From Thermotoga sp. 4484_232 (GTDB lineage Bacteria > Thermotogota > Thermotogae > Thermotogales > Thermotogaceae), in contig MZGO01000008.1 in NCBI GenBank assembly GCA_002084985.1, positions 1-14,885 on the forward strand: a stretch of 14,885 nt of DNA. Direction: 5' to 3'. Both the position numbers and the translations under genes were made by a program. The notes under the pieces are model-generated. The model ran no database searches and was not told the DNA's origin. It saw only the letters and a list, made by a program, of their open reading frames with translations. How positions within the stretch are numbered: the stretch's first letter is position 1; every line of letters begins with the position of its first letter. Shown here in pieces: positions 6,395 through 13,586 of this stretch.

Positions 6395-6414
6395 TGATGA
6401 TTTTTGGTGATCAC

Positions 6415-6786
6415 TCAGAAATTCAAAATGACACTTTCCGACTGGAATGGAATATTTAACTTCAGAGTTGGTAAGGTAACGACAGCTTTTCCATCACTGA
6501 CCGTTATCACGACCTCGTAGGTTCCCGTACTATCATAGGTATGAGAAGCATCAACAGTTCCTGTAGTAATGTTCTCCTCGGAGAATTTTTCAGAACCATC
6601 TCCCCAATCGATCTCAACGGTTAAAGGATCATTATCGGGATCTGAAAGGGTGAGAGTCAGTGTCACAGCATTTCCTGTTCCACTGATTTCAATTGACTCC
6701 ACCACAGGTTTTCTGTTGAACAGAAAACATCCACTCATAACCAGTACAAGCGTTAAAACTAATGCGAGTAAAACAAACCTTTTCAT
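6415..6786 (-). CDS. Small PKD-like domain lipoprotein
   Basis: A 123-residue lipoprotein from the ATG at 6786. GAGGAGGT lies nine bases upstream; an in-frame GTG at 6804 would overlap that ribosome site and is rejected. Residues 1-20 (MKRFVLLALVLTLVLVMSGC) are a lipoprotein signal with lipobox VMSGC, so the mature N-terminus is an acylated Cys. The remainder has the PKD/Ig-like pattern LTLSDPDNDPLTVEIDWGDG, then SHTYDSTGTYEVVITVSDGK. The WGDG and Y...TGTY...VTVSDG elements are diagnostic of a single PKD-type beta sandwich. It is likely anchored on the outer face of the inner membrane or in the periplasm or toga. Its partner is unknown. It is a stand-alone gene with its own promoter and terminator, divergent from hflK. 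Confidence 0.85.
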   Translation of the reverse strand: MKRFVLLALVLTLVLVMSGCFLFNRKPVVESIEISGTGNAVTLTLTLSDPDNDPLTVEIDWGDGSEKFSEENITTGTVDASHTYDSTGTYEVVITVSDGKAVVTLPTLKLNIPFQSESVILNF

Positions 6787-6821
6787 ATCGTCAGACCTCC
6801 TCACCTCAGTGTTTTTCTAAT

Positions 6822-6851
6822 ATTATACATCCATTTGAAAGCCTTCTCCAA
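6822..6851 (-). promoter_or_regulatory. Promoter of the PKD-like lipoprotein gene
   Basis: On the minus strand a perfect TATAAT (6827-6822) lies 18 bases after TTGGAG (6851-6846), a partial TTGACA match. The -10 box is about 35 bases upstream of the ATG. No equally good promoter for divergent hflK is seen; TATGAT at 6865-6870 is the best -10 candidate, with a poor -35. Confidence 0.5.
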
Positions 6852-6900
6852 ATTTTTCGACACATATGATAACATTAGCACATGATAAGGAGGTGGAAGT

Positions 6901-7833
6901 GTGAAAAAATACACACTTTTCATTGTACTTGCGATAATCGCCGTGTATTTCCTGACAGGCATATTCCAGGTGGGACCTTCAGAAGTTGCCCTGGTCAAAA
7001 CATTTGGTAAATACTCTTACATGGCACAACCTGGTATACATTACAGGTTGCCTTACCCTTTCCAAAGCCATGTCAGGGTGGATGTTGCAACGGTCAGGAA
7101 GGTTGAAATAGGTTTTCGAAGTATCATGAGAGGTTCCAACATCGATTACGTTTCGATCCCCCAAGAAGCTTTGATGATAACGGGTGATGGAAACATCGTG
7201 AGCGTTGAGGCTGTTATTCAATACAGAGTCAAAGATCCTGTCGCTCTTGCATTCAACATAACTGAAGAAGAGAACCTTGTCAGGTTCACAACGGAATCCG
7301 TTTTAAGGGAGAAGGTGGCGATGAAAACGATAGACGATGTCCTCACTGTTGGAAGAGATGTTATAGCGATGGAGACGGCAAAACAGGTTCAAGAAATTCT
7401 GGATTCTTATTCTTCCGGTATAAAAGTTGAAAACGTGTACCTTCAGGAAGTCACACCTCCTGAGGCTGTTCTTGAAGCTTTCGATGATGTCAACAACGCA
7501 AAGCAGGATAGAGAAAGGTACATAAACGAAGCGAGAAAATACGCCAACGATATTGTTCCAAAGGCTGAGGGAGAAGCTCAGATGATATTAAAAGAAGCGG
7601 AAGCTTACGCTAATGAGGTATACCTGAAGGCTTTGGGAGAGGCTAAAAGATTCGAGAAAATACTGGAGGAGTACAGAAAAGCTCCTGATATAACGAGGAA
7701 AAGACTTTTCCTGGATGCGATGCAGATCGCTCTCACAAACTCTAAGAACAGGATCTTGGTTCTTGATAAAGGTACTCTGAAATTTTTGAACATAAACGAG
7801 CTTCTTGACCTGAGAGAAGGAGGGGGAAAATGA
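6901..7833 (+). CDS. hflK: HflK, SPFH-domain membrane protein (FtsH modulator)
   Basis: A 310-residue protein with a single N-terminal membrane anchor (YTLFIVLAIIAVYFLTGIF) followed by the HflK signature FQVGPSEVALVKTFGKYSYM and PGIHYRLPYPF. The SPFH domain runs to about residue 200 (VSIPQEALMITGDGNIVSVE, then VIQYRVKDPVALAFNI). A charged coiled coil follows, rich in Ala, Glu and Lys (AKQDRERYINEARKYANDIV, then PKAEGEAQMILKEAEAYANE). HflK pairs with HflC into a membrane cage around the FtsH protease and tunes its proteolysis. E. coli HflK is about 419 residues with a Gly/Pro-rich cytoplasmic lead; that lead is absent here. The start is GTG at 6901 with AAGGAGGTGG just upstream. The last codons overlap hflC by four bases. 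Confidence 0.92.
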   Translation: MKKYTLFIVLAIIAVYFLTGIFQVGPSEVALVKTFGKYSYMAQPGIHYRLPYPFQSHVRVDVATVRKVEIGFRSIMRGSNIDYVSIPQEALMITGDGNIVSVEAVIQYRVKDPVALAFNITEEENLVRFTTESVLREKVAMKTIDDVLTVGRDVIAMETAKQVQEILDSYSSGIKVENVYLQEVTPPEAVLEAFDDVNNAKQDRERYINEARKYANDIVPKAEGEAQMILKEAEAYANEVYLKALGEAKRFEKILEEYRKAPDITRKRLFLDAMQIALTNSKNRILVLDKGTLKFLNINELLDLREGGGK

Positions 7834-8687
7834 AGATAGCGATGATCGTCATAGGGGTGTTCATAGCCGTTGCCGTTTTGATACTCCTCTTCACCAGTAT
7901 GTTCGTACTGGATCAAACGCAGCAAGCTGTTGTTTTGAGGTTTGGAAAGATTGTGAGGGTTGTGAAAGAGCCGGGCCTTCATTTCAAACAACCCTTCGTG
8001 GATAACGTGGTGAAATTCGAGAAGAGAATGTTGATATACGATATAGAGCCAGAGAAGATAATAACGGCTGATAAGAAAACTCTCATAATCGATACGTACA
8101 CACTCTGGAAAATAAAGGATCCCAGAAAATTTATGGAATCTTTCAAAAGTGTCAGACTCGCACTTCCCAGAATCGATGACATAGTCTATTCACACATAAG
8201 GGATGTGTTCGCAAAGGGAACCTTTGAAGAAATAGTATCGGAGAAGAGGGAAGAATTTCTGGATAAGGTGACAAAGCTCTGTAAGAGAGATCTCGATGAG
8301 TTCGGTGTTGAAGTGGTGGATGTCAGGGTGAAACACGCCGATCTTCCACCTGAGAACACTCAGGCTGTCTACAACAGGATGAAGGAGGAAAGATACAGTA
8401 TAGCTGCTCAGATAAGGGCGGAAGGTCAGAAAGAGGCTCAGAAGATAAGGGCAGAAGCTGATAAAAAAGTCAAGGTGATTCTAGCTCAAGCTTACAGTGA
8501 AGCGGAAAAAATCAAAGGAACGGGGGATGCGAGCGCTGTTTCTATATACGCTCAGTCGTTCTCAAAGGATCCCGATTTCTATGAGTTCTGGAGAACAATG
8601 GAACTATACAGAGATTCTCTGAAGGATGCTGTCATAATAGCTGGGGAAGATGCTGAGGTTCTGAAATTCATGATAAAAGAGAAATGA
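7830..8687 (+). CDS. hflC: HflC, SPFH-domain partner of HflK
   Basis: A 285-residue protein with an N-terminal membrane anchor (residues 3-25), then FVLDQTQQAVVLRFGKIVRV, the conserved HflC opening, and KEPGLHFKQPFVDNVVKFEK. DIEPEKIITADKKTLIIDTY and WKIKDPRKF continue the SPFH core; FGVEVVDVRVKHADLPPENT and VYNRMKEERY are strongly HflC-like. A coiled coil IRAEGQKEAQKIRAEADKKV and FYEFWRTMELYRDSL complete it. Translation is coupled to hflK by an ATGA overlap, consistent with a 1:1 complex. The stop TGA (8685-8687) touches the stop codon of fliE on the other strand with no gap, so no dedicated terminator fits between them. Confidence 0.93.
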   Translation: MKIAMIVIGVFIAVAVLILLFTSMFVLDQTQQAVVLRFGKIVRVVKEPGLHFKQPFVDNVVKFEKRMLIYDIEPEKIITADKKTLIIDTYTLWKIKDPRKFMESFKSVRLALPRIDDIVYSHIRDVFAKGTFEEIVSEKREEFLDKVTKLCKRDLDEFGVEVVDVRVKHADLPPENTQAVYNRMKEERYSIAAQIRAEGQKEAQKIRAEADKKVKVILAQAYSEAEKIKGTGDASAVSIYAQSFSKDPDFYEFWRTMELYRDSLKDAVIIAGEDAEVLKFMIKEK

Positions 8688-8972
8688 CTATATCTGCATC
8701 CTCATGATATCTCTGTAAGCTTCGACGATCCTGTTTCTAACTTCCACTGTCAATCTGAGAGCCAAGGAAGCTTTTTCAGCTTCTATTATCACTTCGTGTA
8801 TGTTACTTATCCTGCCCTCTGCGAAATCGTCTGTGAGCTTCTCAGCTCTCTTCTGAAGCTCATTCACTCTGTCTATGGCTTGTTTTAAAATGTCTGCAAA
8901 GTTCCCTTTCCCTTTACTCTTATTCAACTTCTCTGGAAAGATAGGACCTATTCCCTCGATTCTATCCACCAC
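8688..8972 (-). CDS. fliE: Flagellar hook-basal body protein FliE
   Basis: A 94-residue protein of FliE length and pattern: [40 protein letters not shown], then [24 protein letters not shown]. The NIHEVxIxxEKAxLALxLxVxVRNKIxEAYxEIMRM-type ending is the family hallmark. FliE joins the MS ring to the proximal rod and is exported through the flagellar type III apparatus. The start is GTG at 8972 (a second GTG follows immediately). GGGAGGGG lies inside the last codons of flgC, 5-9 bases upstream, so fliE is co-translated with flgC. It is the third gene of a flgB-flgC-fliE operon. Confidence 0.94.
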   Translation of the reverse strand: MVDRIEGIGPIFPEKLNKSKGKGNFADILKQAIDRVNELQKRAEKLTDDFAEGRISNIHEVIIEAEKASLALRLTVEVRNRIVEAYRDIMRMQI

Positions 8973-8977
8973 TTAGA

Positions 8978-9397
8978 TCATCCCCTCCCTATCTGAAGGG
9001 CACTGTTTATCATCGATTTTGTGACGTTAAAAGCGGAAACATTCGCCTCGTAAGCTCTCTGTGCACTTATCAAATCCACCATCTCCCTTACTACATTGAC
9101 ATTAGGCATTCTAACGTACCCGTTTTCATCGGCATCGGGATGAGAAGGATCGTAAACAAGCTTAAAGGGAGATGGATCCTCCCATATTCCCACAACTTTA
9201 ACTCCCACACACTCCATTATACCATTTGCGGATCTTTTCAAATATTCTGCGAATATCGGAACTTTCCTCCTGTAAGGTTCCCCTCTGCTCGTTCTCGTAG
9301 TCTCAGCGTTGGCTATGTTGGTTGATATGACATCCAGTCTCAACCTTTGAGCCGACATGCCGGTTGCACTTATATTCATTATGGAAAACTCGTTCAT
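8978..9397 (-). CDS. flgC: Flagellar basal-body rod protein FlgC
   Basis: A 139-residue proximal-rod protein. The N-terminal FNISATGMSAQRLRLDVIST-like start (here NISATGMSAQRLRLDVISTN), IANAETTRT, PYRRKVPIF, DPSHPDADENGYVRMPNVNV and EMVDLISAQRAYEANVSAF are all standard FlgC blocks. The two ends form the coiled coil shared by rod, hook and axial proteins. It assembles with FlgB, FlgF and FliE in the rod. The ATG overlaps the flgB stop by one base (TAATG), showing coupled translation. No signal peptide, as expected for a type III flagellar export substrate. Confidence 0.96.
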   Translation of the reverse strand: MNEFSIMNISATGMSAQRLRLDVISTNIANAETTRTSRGEPYRRKVPIFAEYLKRSANGIMECVGVKVVGIWEDPSPFKLVYDPSHPDADENGYVRMPNVNVVREMVDLISAQRAYEANVSAFNVTKSMINSALQIGRG

Positions 9398-9780
9398 TAT
9401 CTCACACCCCTGAGAACCGCATTGTACCTGTCTACGTTCATGGACATCAGTCTCGATAGAACTTGATACCTCAGGCCATTTTTGACCATTTCGACTATTT
9501 CGTATTCTATATCCACGTTGTTGCCATCGTTTCGCATGGATGTTGAGTAATCTATCAGAACGCGGGGAGAGACACGCTCATCCATCTTCGAAATATGCTT
9601 TGGATGAGTTGTCAGAAGTTTTAATTCATTCCTCTCCCTTTTAAGAAACTCTTCGAACACAACGTACCTCCTTTTGTAACCAGGAGTGCTGATATTCGCT
9701 ATATTCAGAGAATGCACTTTTTGTCTTAACATAGAAACGTCCATCGCTCTCTTGATAGTATAGAAATTCGTGTTGAACAT
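9397..9780 (-). CDS. flgB: Flagellar basal-body rod protein FlgB
   Basis: A 127-residue proximal-rod protein. It shows the FlgB opening (residues 9-34: IKRAMDVSMLRQKVHSLN, IANISTPGY) and FEEFLKRE. The closing block is NNVDIEYEIVEMVKNGLRYQ, where NxVDxExExxxMxxNxLxY is the family marker. First gene of the flgB-flgC-fliE operon. ATG at 9780 has GGAGGT seven bases upstream. The 99-bp divergent gap to the GGDEF gene (9781-9879) must hold its promoter; no convincing sigma-70 or sigma-28 pair was found for this direction. Confidence 0.95.
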   Translation of the reverse strand: MFNTNFYTIKRAMDVSMLRQKVHSLNIANISTPGYKRRYVVFEEFLKRERNELKLLTTHPKHISKMDERVSPRVLIDYSTSMRNDGNNVDIEYEIVEMVKNGLRYQVLSRLMSMNVDRYNAVLRGVR

Positions 9781-9842
9781 TCATCCACCTCCATATAGGA
9801 TATTTCTATGAAGGTGTCGTTTCTCCTAAAAAATTTTCGTGG

Positions 9843-9848
9843 TAGAAT
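9843..9848 (+). promoter_or_regulatory. Candidate -10 box for the diguanylate cyclase gene
   Basis: TAGAAT (five of six to TATAAT) lies 31 bases before the ATG at 9880. The matching -35 position (TTTCTC at 9820-9825, 17-base spacer) is weak, so this is only a candidate. Confidence 0.28.
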
Positions 9849-9879
9849 AAAATGTTAAAAACTTTCTGGGGGAGAAAAA

Positions 9880-10776
9880 ATGTCTAATGAGAAAAGGAAA
9901 GGATCCGATAAATCCTATGGAGGGGATAAACCTATGGATGTGAGAATAGGAGAAATAATCAGAGATAACTGGAAGGAAGAAGCGAGAGTTCATGCTTTGT
10001 TGAATATGGCAATAATGGACCTTTTAAAAGGTCTTTCCAAGGACAGATTCCTGATGATGGTTGTTCTAACACCTTATAACCTCCTTCCAAATCTCGAAGG
10101 AATATCCCTTCTCAAGAAAGAAGGAGATGGTTGGAAGGTTATATACGGGTTTGGAAAACATGAAGAGATGACTGGGAAAGTTCTAGATGAACTGCCAGAA
10201 GGTGTTGCAAACTACTGGTTAGAGGATATGATGATCGCAGTAGAAGGTTCTCTGGAAGAATTTGAAAAGAGATTTCTGGAGTATTATTTCACTCTGGCAT
10301 CGCTTCAATACGCTAACATAGTCGAAGTTGAGAGATTGAAGGAAGATCTTTTAAGGGACACTCTAACAGGAGCCTATACCAGATGGTTCGGTGAAAAGCT
10401 CTTGAAGCATGAAGCTGAGAAAGCGAAGCGAAATCACACGATGTTCTCCCTGGTCTTCATAGATATCGATGACCTGAAAGAGGTGAACGACAAATTCGGT
10501 CACAGTGAAGGAGACAAGTTGCTGAGAAACTTCGTTAAGGCTTTTCAGAGTGCAACGAGGGAAGAGGATATATTGATAAGATGGGGTGGAGATGAATTTC
10601 TAGCTATATTTCCGGAATCTTCCTATGAGAACACTTTGAAGATAATGAAAAGGTTTGAGAAGTTTCCCATATCGTACGGTATAGCTGAATGTCCAAAAGA
10701 TTCCATTGATCCGAGCATGCTCATTGAGAAAGCCGATAAGAGAATGTACAGAATGAAGTATCAGAAAAGAACCTGA
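9880..10776 (+). CDS. Soluble GGDEF diguanylate cyclase
   Basis: A 298-residue cytoplasmic protein with no membrane segment. Residues about 25-150 form an N-terminal sensor-like region of unknown type (possibly a degenerate GAF fold). A GGDEF domain follows: LLRDTLTGAYTRWFGEKLL, then VFIDIDDLKEVNDKFGHSEG (D195 first metal ligand), and RWGGDEFLAIF with the active-site GGDEF at 236-240. The inhibitory I-site REED (227-230) sits exactly five residues before GGDEF, so c-di-GMP feedback is expected. It should make c-di-GMP from two GTP. GGGGGAG precedes the ATG. The gene is divergent from flgB, and its last 16 bases overlap the end of btuD on the other strand. A link to motility is suggested by position only. 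Confidence 0.92.
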   Translation: MSNEKRKGSDKSYGGDKPMDVRIGEIIRDNWKEEARVHALLNMAIMDLLKGLSKDRFLMMVVLTPYNLLPNLEGISLLKKEGDGWKVIYGFGKHEEMTGKVLDELPEGVANYWLEDMMIAVEGSLEEFEKRFLEYYFTLASLQYANIVEVERLKEDLLRDTLTGAYTRWFGEKLLKHEAEKAKRNHTMFSLVFIDIDDLKEVNDKFGHSEGDKLLRNFVKAFQSATREEDILIRWGGDEFLAIFPESSYENTLKIMKRFEKFPISYGIAECPKDSIDPSMLIEKADKRMYRMKYQKRT

Positions 10777-11522
10777 GGGGGAATTTCCCTCAAAACCTTC
10801 AGTCTTATCCCATACAATTTTTCCAAAACATCTGTTTTTATGATCTCCTCTGGCCTGCCTGATGCTATTATCCTTCCGTTTTTCAACGCCACTAACCTGT
10901 TGCAAATTCTGGAAGCGATGTTGATGTTGTGAAAAGCAGAGATCACAGTTTTACCGTTCTCAGCAAGTTTTTTTAGAACCTCCGCTATTTCCAATATGTG
11001 TTTGGGATCTAGATGAGCCGTTAATTCATCGAGAACTATGATATCAGTCTCTTGAGCCAGGGCCTTTGCTATCAAGGCTCTTCTTCGCTCTCCCCCACTC
11101 AATGACCAATATCTTCTCTCTTCAAAATCTTCCAGTCCAACCATTTTCAAACTCTCTCTCATGATTTCCAGATCTCTTTCATTTTCAGTATCGAACATGC
11201 CTCTGTGTGGAATCCTGCTGGTTAGAATGATATCCTTCACTTTGAAATCGTAGATGGGTAGGAATTCCTGACTCACCATGGTTATTTTCCTTGCGATCTC
11301 CTTCCTTTTCATTCTCTTCAAATCTTTTCCGAAAAGCTCTATCTTTCCTTTCAAAGGTTTCAACAGGCCAAGGATGATCTTCAAAAAGGTCGTCTTCCCC
11401 GCTCCATTGGGGCCTATTAGTCCCACGAAATCCCCCTCTTCTACGGAGAAATTTTCAATGATCAGGGAAAAACCATTTGAATACTCAAATTTGAGATCAA
11501 TTACCCTCAAAATTTCAGACAT
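10761..11522 (-). CDS. btuD: Cobalamin ABC transporter ATPase BtuD
   Basis: A 253-residue ATPase of the FecE/BtuD branch. Walker A is GPNGAGKTT (37-45), the Q-loop Q85, the signature LSGGERRRALIAKAL (141 on), Walker B IIVLDELTAHLD and the switch histidine H198 in SAFHNIN. The usual DEPTAHLD reads DELTAHLD, a Pro-to-Leu change next to the catalytic Glu; the catalytic residues are kept. It drives the BtuC permease. The ATG lies inside the end of btuC with an 8-base overlap (ATGTCTGA). Without the upstream riboswitch it would be labelled iron(III)/siderophore ATPase; the cobalamin call comes from that RNA element. The 3' end overlaps the GGDEF gene tail-to-tail by 16 bases. Confidence 0.85.
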   Translation of the reverse strand: MSEILRVIDLKFEYSNGFSLIIENFSVEEGDFVGLIGPNGAGKTTFLKIILGLLKPLKGKIELFGKDLKRMKRKEIARKITMVSQEFLPIYDFKVKDIILTSRIPHRGMFDTENERDLEIMRESLKMVGLEDFEERRYWSLSGGERRRALIAKALAQETDIIVLDELTAHLDPKHILEIAEVLKKLAENGKTVISAFHNINIASRICNRLVALKNGRIIASGRPEEIIKTDVLEKLYGIRLKVLREIPPQVLF

Positions 11523-12450
11523 TTTTCACACCACTCTTCAGTAGGAATATCATCATAGGAGCTCCTAACAGGGCGGTTATAACACCAACCGGAAGCTCTG
11601 TTGGACTGAAGAGGCTCCTTGAGAGAGTATCACATAAAGGCAGAATGATACCTCCTATCATCGCACTTGCAGGAATGGAGTGTTTGTAATTAGCTCCTAC
11701 GATTCTCCTTGCCATATGAGGTACGATGAGACCTATAAAACCTATAGCCCCCGTTCTGGAGACAAAAAACGCCGTTGTCAGGCTCCCAATAATGTACAGG
11801 AACACTTTGAGCCTCTCAGTGTTCACACCAGATACCATCGCTTCCTCCTCACCAAGAGCCATCGCATTCAGCTCGTTCCAGAACGCATAAGAAATTGCTA
11901 TGAAAATCAGGGCTGGGATGACCATGACCGTCACATCATCCCAGCCTAATCCCGAGAAGCTGCCGAACAACCACGTGGATATGTGAGTTATGTTCCTTCT
12001 TGATAGAACGATGAGGAGTATCGTGGCAGAACTGAAAAGGGTCCCTATAACGACACCTGCAAGTACCAGCTCTGTTATGAGAACCCTTTTCCCCCTTTTT
12101 GCAATCATTAAAGGAATGAAGGAAGCAAGAATAGCGAACAGGAAGTTGAGGATATACAGTTTTTTAAACCAAAAAGTCCCGAATATTCCCAAAAGGTAGG
12201 GATCTATCAAGGGATTCTTCAAAAGTCCTTGGAATGTGTTTCCAATGCATGCAAGACCAGAACCAACTATCATGGAGGATACGACCCTTGGAAGCCTTAA
12301 ATCAAAGATTATCCTCTTCGCCACGGCATCATTACTCAATCCCAAAAGAACTTTTAGAACCTCAATGATGCTTATTTTCACCGATCCGAAGCTTAGATTA
12401 AGAAGTACAAAAATGATGAATAAAAAGGGGAGAACCCCCCTGTTCTTCAT
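11515..12450 (-). CDS. btuC: Cobalamin ABC transporter permease BtuC (FecCD family)
   Basis: A 311-residue multi-pass inner-membrane permease of the FecCD/BtuC family. Landmarks are RIIFDLRLPRVVSSMIVGSG, FQGLLKNPLIDPYLLGI, LVLAGVVIGTLFSS, STWLFGSFSGLGWDD, ALGEEEAMVSGVN, the near-invariant FFVSRTGAIGFIGLIVPHMA-type block with RRIVG, and LPVGVITALLGAPMMIFLL. After LLGI the conserved SxGAxxG segment is missing. By eye-alignment to E. coli BtuC about 14 residues are absent before the next hydrophobic stretch. The start overlaps btuF by ATGA. Substrate is assigned from the upstream cobalamin riboswitch. Confidence 0.86.
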   Translation of the reverse strand: MKNRGVLPFLFIIFVLLNLSFGSVKISIIEVLKVLLGLSNDAVAKRIIFDLRLPRVVSSMIVGSGLACIGNTFQGLLKNPLIDPYLLGIFGTFWFKKLYILNFLFAILASFIPLMIAKRGKRVLITELVLAGVVIGTLFSSATILLIVLSRRNITHISTWLFGSFSGLGWDDVTVMVIPALIFIAISYAFWNELNAMALGEEEAMVSGVNTERLKVFLYIIGSLTTAFFVSRTGAIGFIGLIVPHMARRIVGANYKHSIPASAMIGGIILPLCDTLSRSLFSPTELPVGVITALLGAPMMIFLLKSGVKNV

Positions 12451-13340
12451 TCTTTGCTACCTCCGTGAAAGATGCTGTAGAACACATCGAGAAGCTCAAA
12501 TATATATGGTGATGGTTGACTTGCAAGGTTGCCATCTATCGAAAAAACTCTTTTCTCCTTCACCGCATTCACACTCTTGAAAGGTGGAAAATCAAGCACC
12601 TTCTGTACATCTGTATTTTCTGAACTTTTGGAGAAACTCGCAACTATTATGACATCTGGGTTCATTGCCACCACGTATTCGATGGATATCTGAGGCCATC
12701 CGTTAGGTCCAGGTATACCGGAAGCTATGTTGATACCACCGGATAGGGATATCAACTCGTTCAAGTACGAACCCTCTCCACATGTCCATATGTCCCTGAG
12801 TTCAGGGCCTGGCGGAGACATCAAGAATAGAACCTTCGGTCTTTCAGAAGGAGGGATGTTGTAGGTTTTCTTCCCCAAGGATATCATCTTATTCTCCAGG
12901 TCTTTAGCCATTTTTCTGGCTTTTTCTTCTTCTCCCATGACGACACCTACCAGCACGAGATCCTTCAAAATGTCCTTCAGAGAAACTGGGTTCAGAACGA
13001 GTACTTTCAAACCTTTCCTCTCCAATTTTTCAACTTCGGGAAGCTGAAATCCACCAAAGGACACAACGAGATCCGGATTCAAAGAGAAAATCTTTTCAAT
13101 GTTCAGGGGAACCATGTCCCCTATTCTCTCAGCTTTCTCGTAGCTGTCCCAGTTTGTAACACCGACGATGTATCTTTCAATGCCCAAGAAGAGAAAGAAT
13201 TTTGTCGCAGCCGGTGAGACACTGACGATTCTTTCAGGTTTTTTTTCGATCTCCACGATTCTGCCGGCATCGTCTATAACCGTGAGAGAAAGCCCAACAA
13301 TCGAAAGCAGTATCAGCACCAGAACAACTAGTTTTCTCAT
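12447..13340 (-). CDS. btuF: Cobalamin-binding periplasmic protein BtuF
   Basis: A 297-residue secreted binding protein of the helical-backbone (cluster A) class. Residues 1-18 (MRKLVVLVLILLSIVGLS) are a Sec signal without lipobox. The mature part begins LTVIDDAGRIVEIEKKPERI, the standard opening of FepB/BtuF proteins, then VSVSPAATKFFLFLGI, the GVTNWDSYEKAERIGD loop and NPDLVVSFGGFQ. The C-terminal lobe includes GGINIASGIPGPNGWPQISI and VAMNPDVIIVAS. GAAGG is 4 bases before the ATG at 13340. It is the first gene of btuFCD and lies immediately downstream of a cobalamin riboswitch and terminator, which decides the ligand. Iron-siderophore binding is the alternative that similarity alone would suggest. 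Confidence 0.86.
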   Translation of the reverse strand: MRKLVVLVLILLSIVGLSLTVIDDAGRIVEIEKKPERIVSVSPAATKFFLFLGIERYIVGVTNWDSYEKAERIGDMVPLNIEKIFSLNPDLVVSFGGFQLPEVEKLERKGLKVLVLNPVSLKDILKDLVLVGVVMGEEEKARKMAKDLENKMISLGKKTYNIPPSERPKVLFLMSPPGPELRDIWTCGEGSYLNELISLSGGINIASGIPGPNGWPQISIEYVVAMNPDVIIVASFSKSSENTDVQKVLDFPPFKSVNAVKEKRVFSIDGNLASQPSPYIFELLDVFYSIFHGGSKE

Positions 13341-13358
13341 CCTTCAAGCCCCCTTTCC

Positions 13359-13395
13359 AAAAAATTTCTCCACCTTTCCGGCTCGGGAAAGGTGG
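13359..13395 (-). terminator. Riboswitch-controlled intrinsic terminator
   Basis: On the minus strand a perfect 10-bp stem CCACCTTTCC/GGAAAGGTGG with a 6-base loop (13395-13370) is followed, after AGAAA, by TTTTTT (13364-13359). It lies between the cobalamin aptamer and the btuF start. CCTTTCC in its 5' arm can also pair with GGGAAGG in the aptamer core (13456-13450), a possible antiterminator. Confidence 0.8.
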
Positions 13396-13401
13396 TTTAC
13401 C

Positions 13402-13564
13402 TCCATCACGGGCGGGTTTCCCGGCTTCCGGATCATCCTACTCCCCGCGCCTTCCCGGGTTTCCCCAGTGGCATTTTGCGGGTTTCGTCCCCGGTTACGG
13501 TGGCGGCCCCGCGCCGGACTTTCACCGGCTTCCCCTTTAAACCCTGCGGGTACCGCGTGATGGA
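13402..13564 (-). promoter_or_regulatory. Cobalamin (B12) riboswitch aptamer
   Basis: GC-rich untranslated leader on the minus strand with all hallmarks of the cobalamin aptamer in order. These are a closing P1 stem of 9 bp (TCCATCACG at 13564-13556 with CGTGATGGA at 13410-13402), GGTGAAAGTCCGG (13526-13514), the GCCGCCACCGTAA segment, the core GCCACTG (13472-13466), GGGAAGG (13456-13450) and the B12 box AAGCCGGGAAACCCGCCC (about 13427-13410). It senses adenosylcobalamin or a related cobalamin and, with the terminator just downstream, should switch btuFCD off when the vitamin is plentiful. Confidence 0.95.
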
Positions 13565-13586
13565 AGATATTCAATTCTCCTCGAGT

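Noticed and set aside
6865..6870. TATGAT as the hflK promoter.
   Set aside because: No acceptable -35 lies 16-19 bases upstream; kept only as a note in the divergent promoter entry.
10761..13340. Naming the transporter iron(III)/siderophore uptake.
   Set aside because: Protein similarity cannot separate iron from cobalamin in this family, and the upstream cobalamin riboswitch is decisive for B12.
13344..13574. Open frames on both strands across the GC-rich leader (13168-13560 and 13392-13619 on +, 13344-13574 on -).
   Set aside because: The region folds as a cobalamin riboswitch; the predicted peptides are low-complexity and have no ribosome sites or family pattern.
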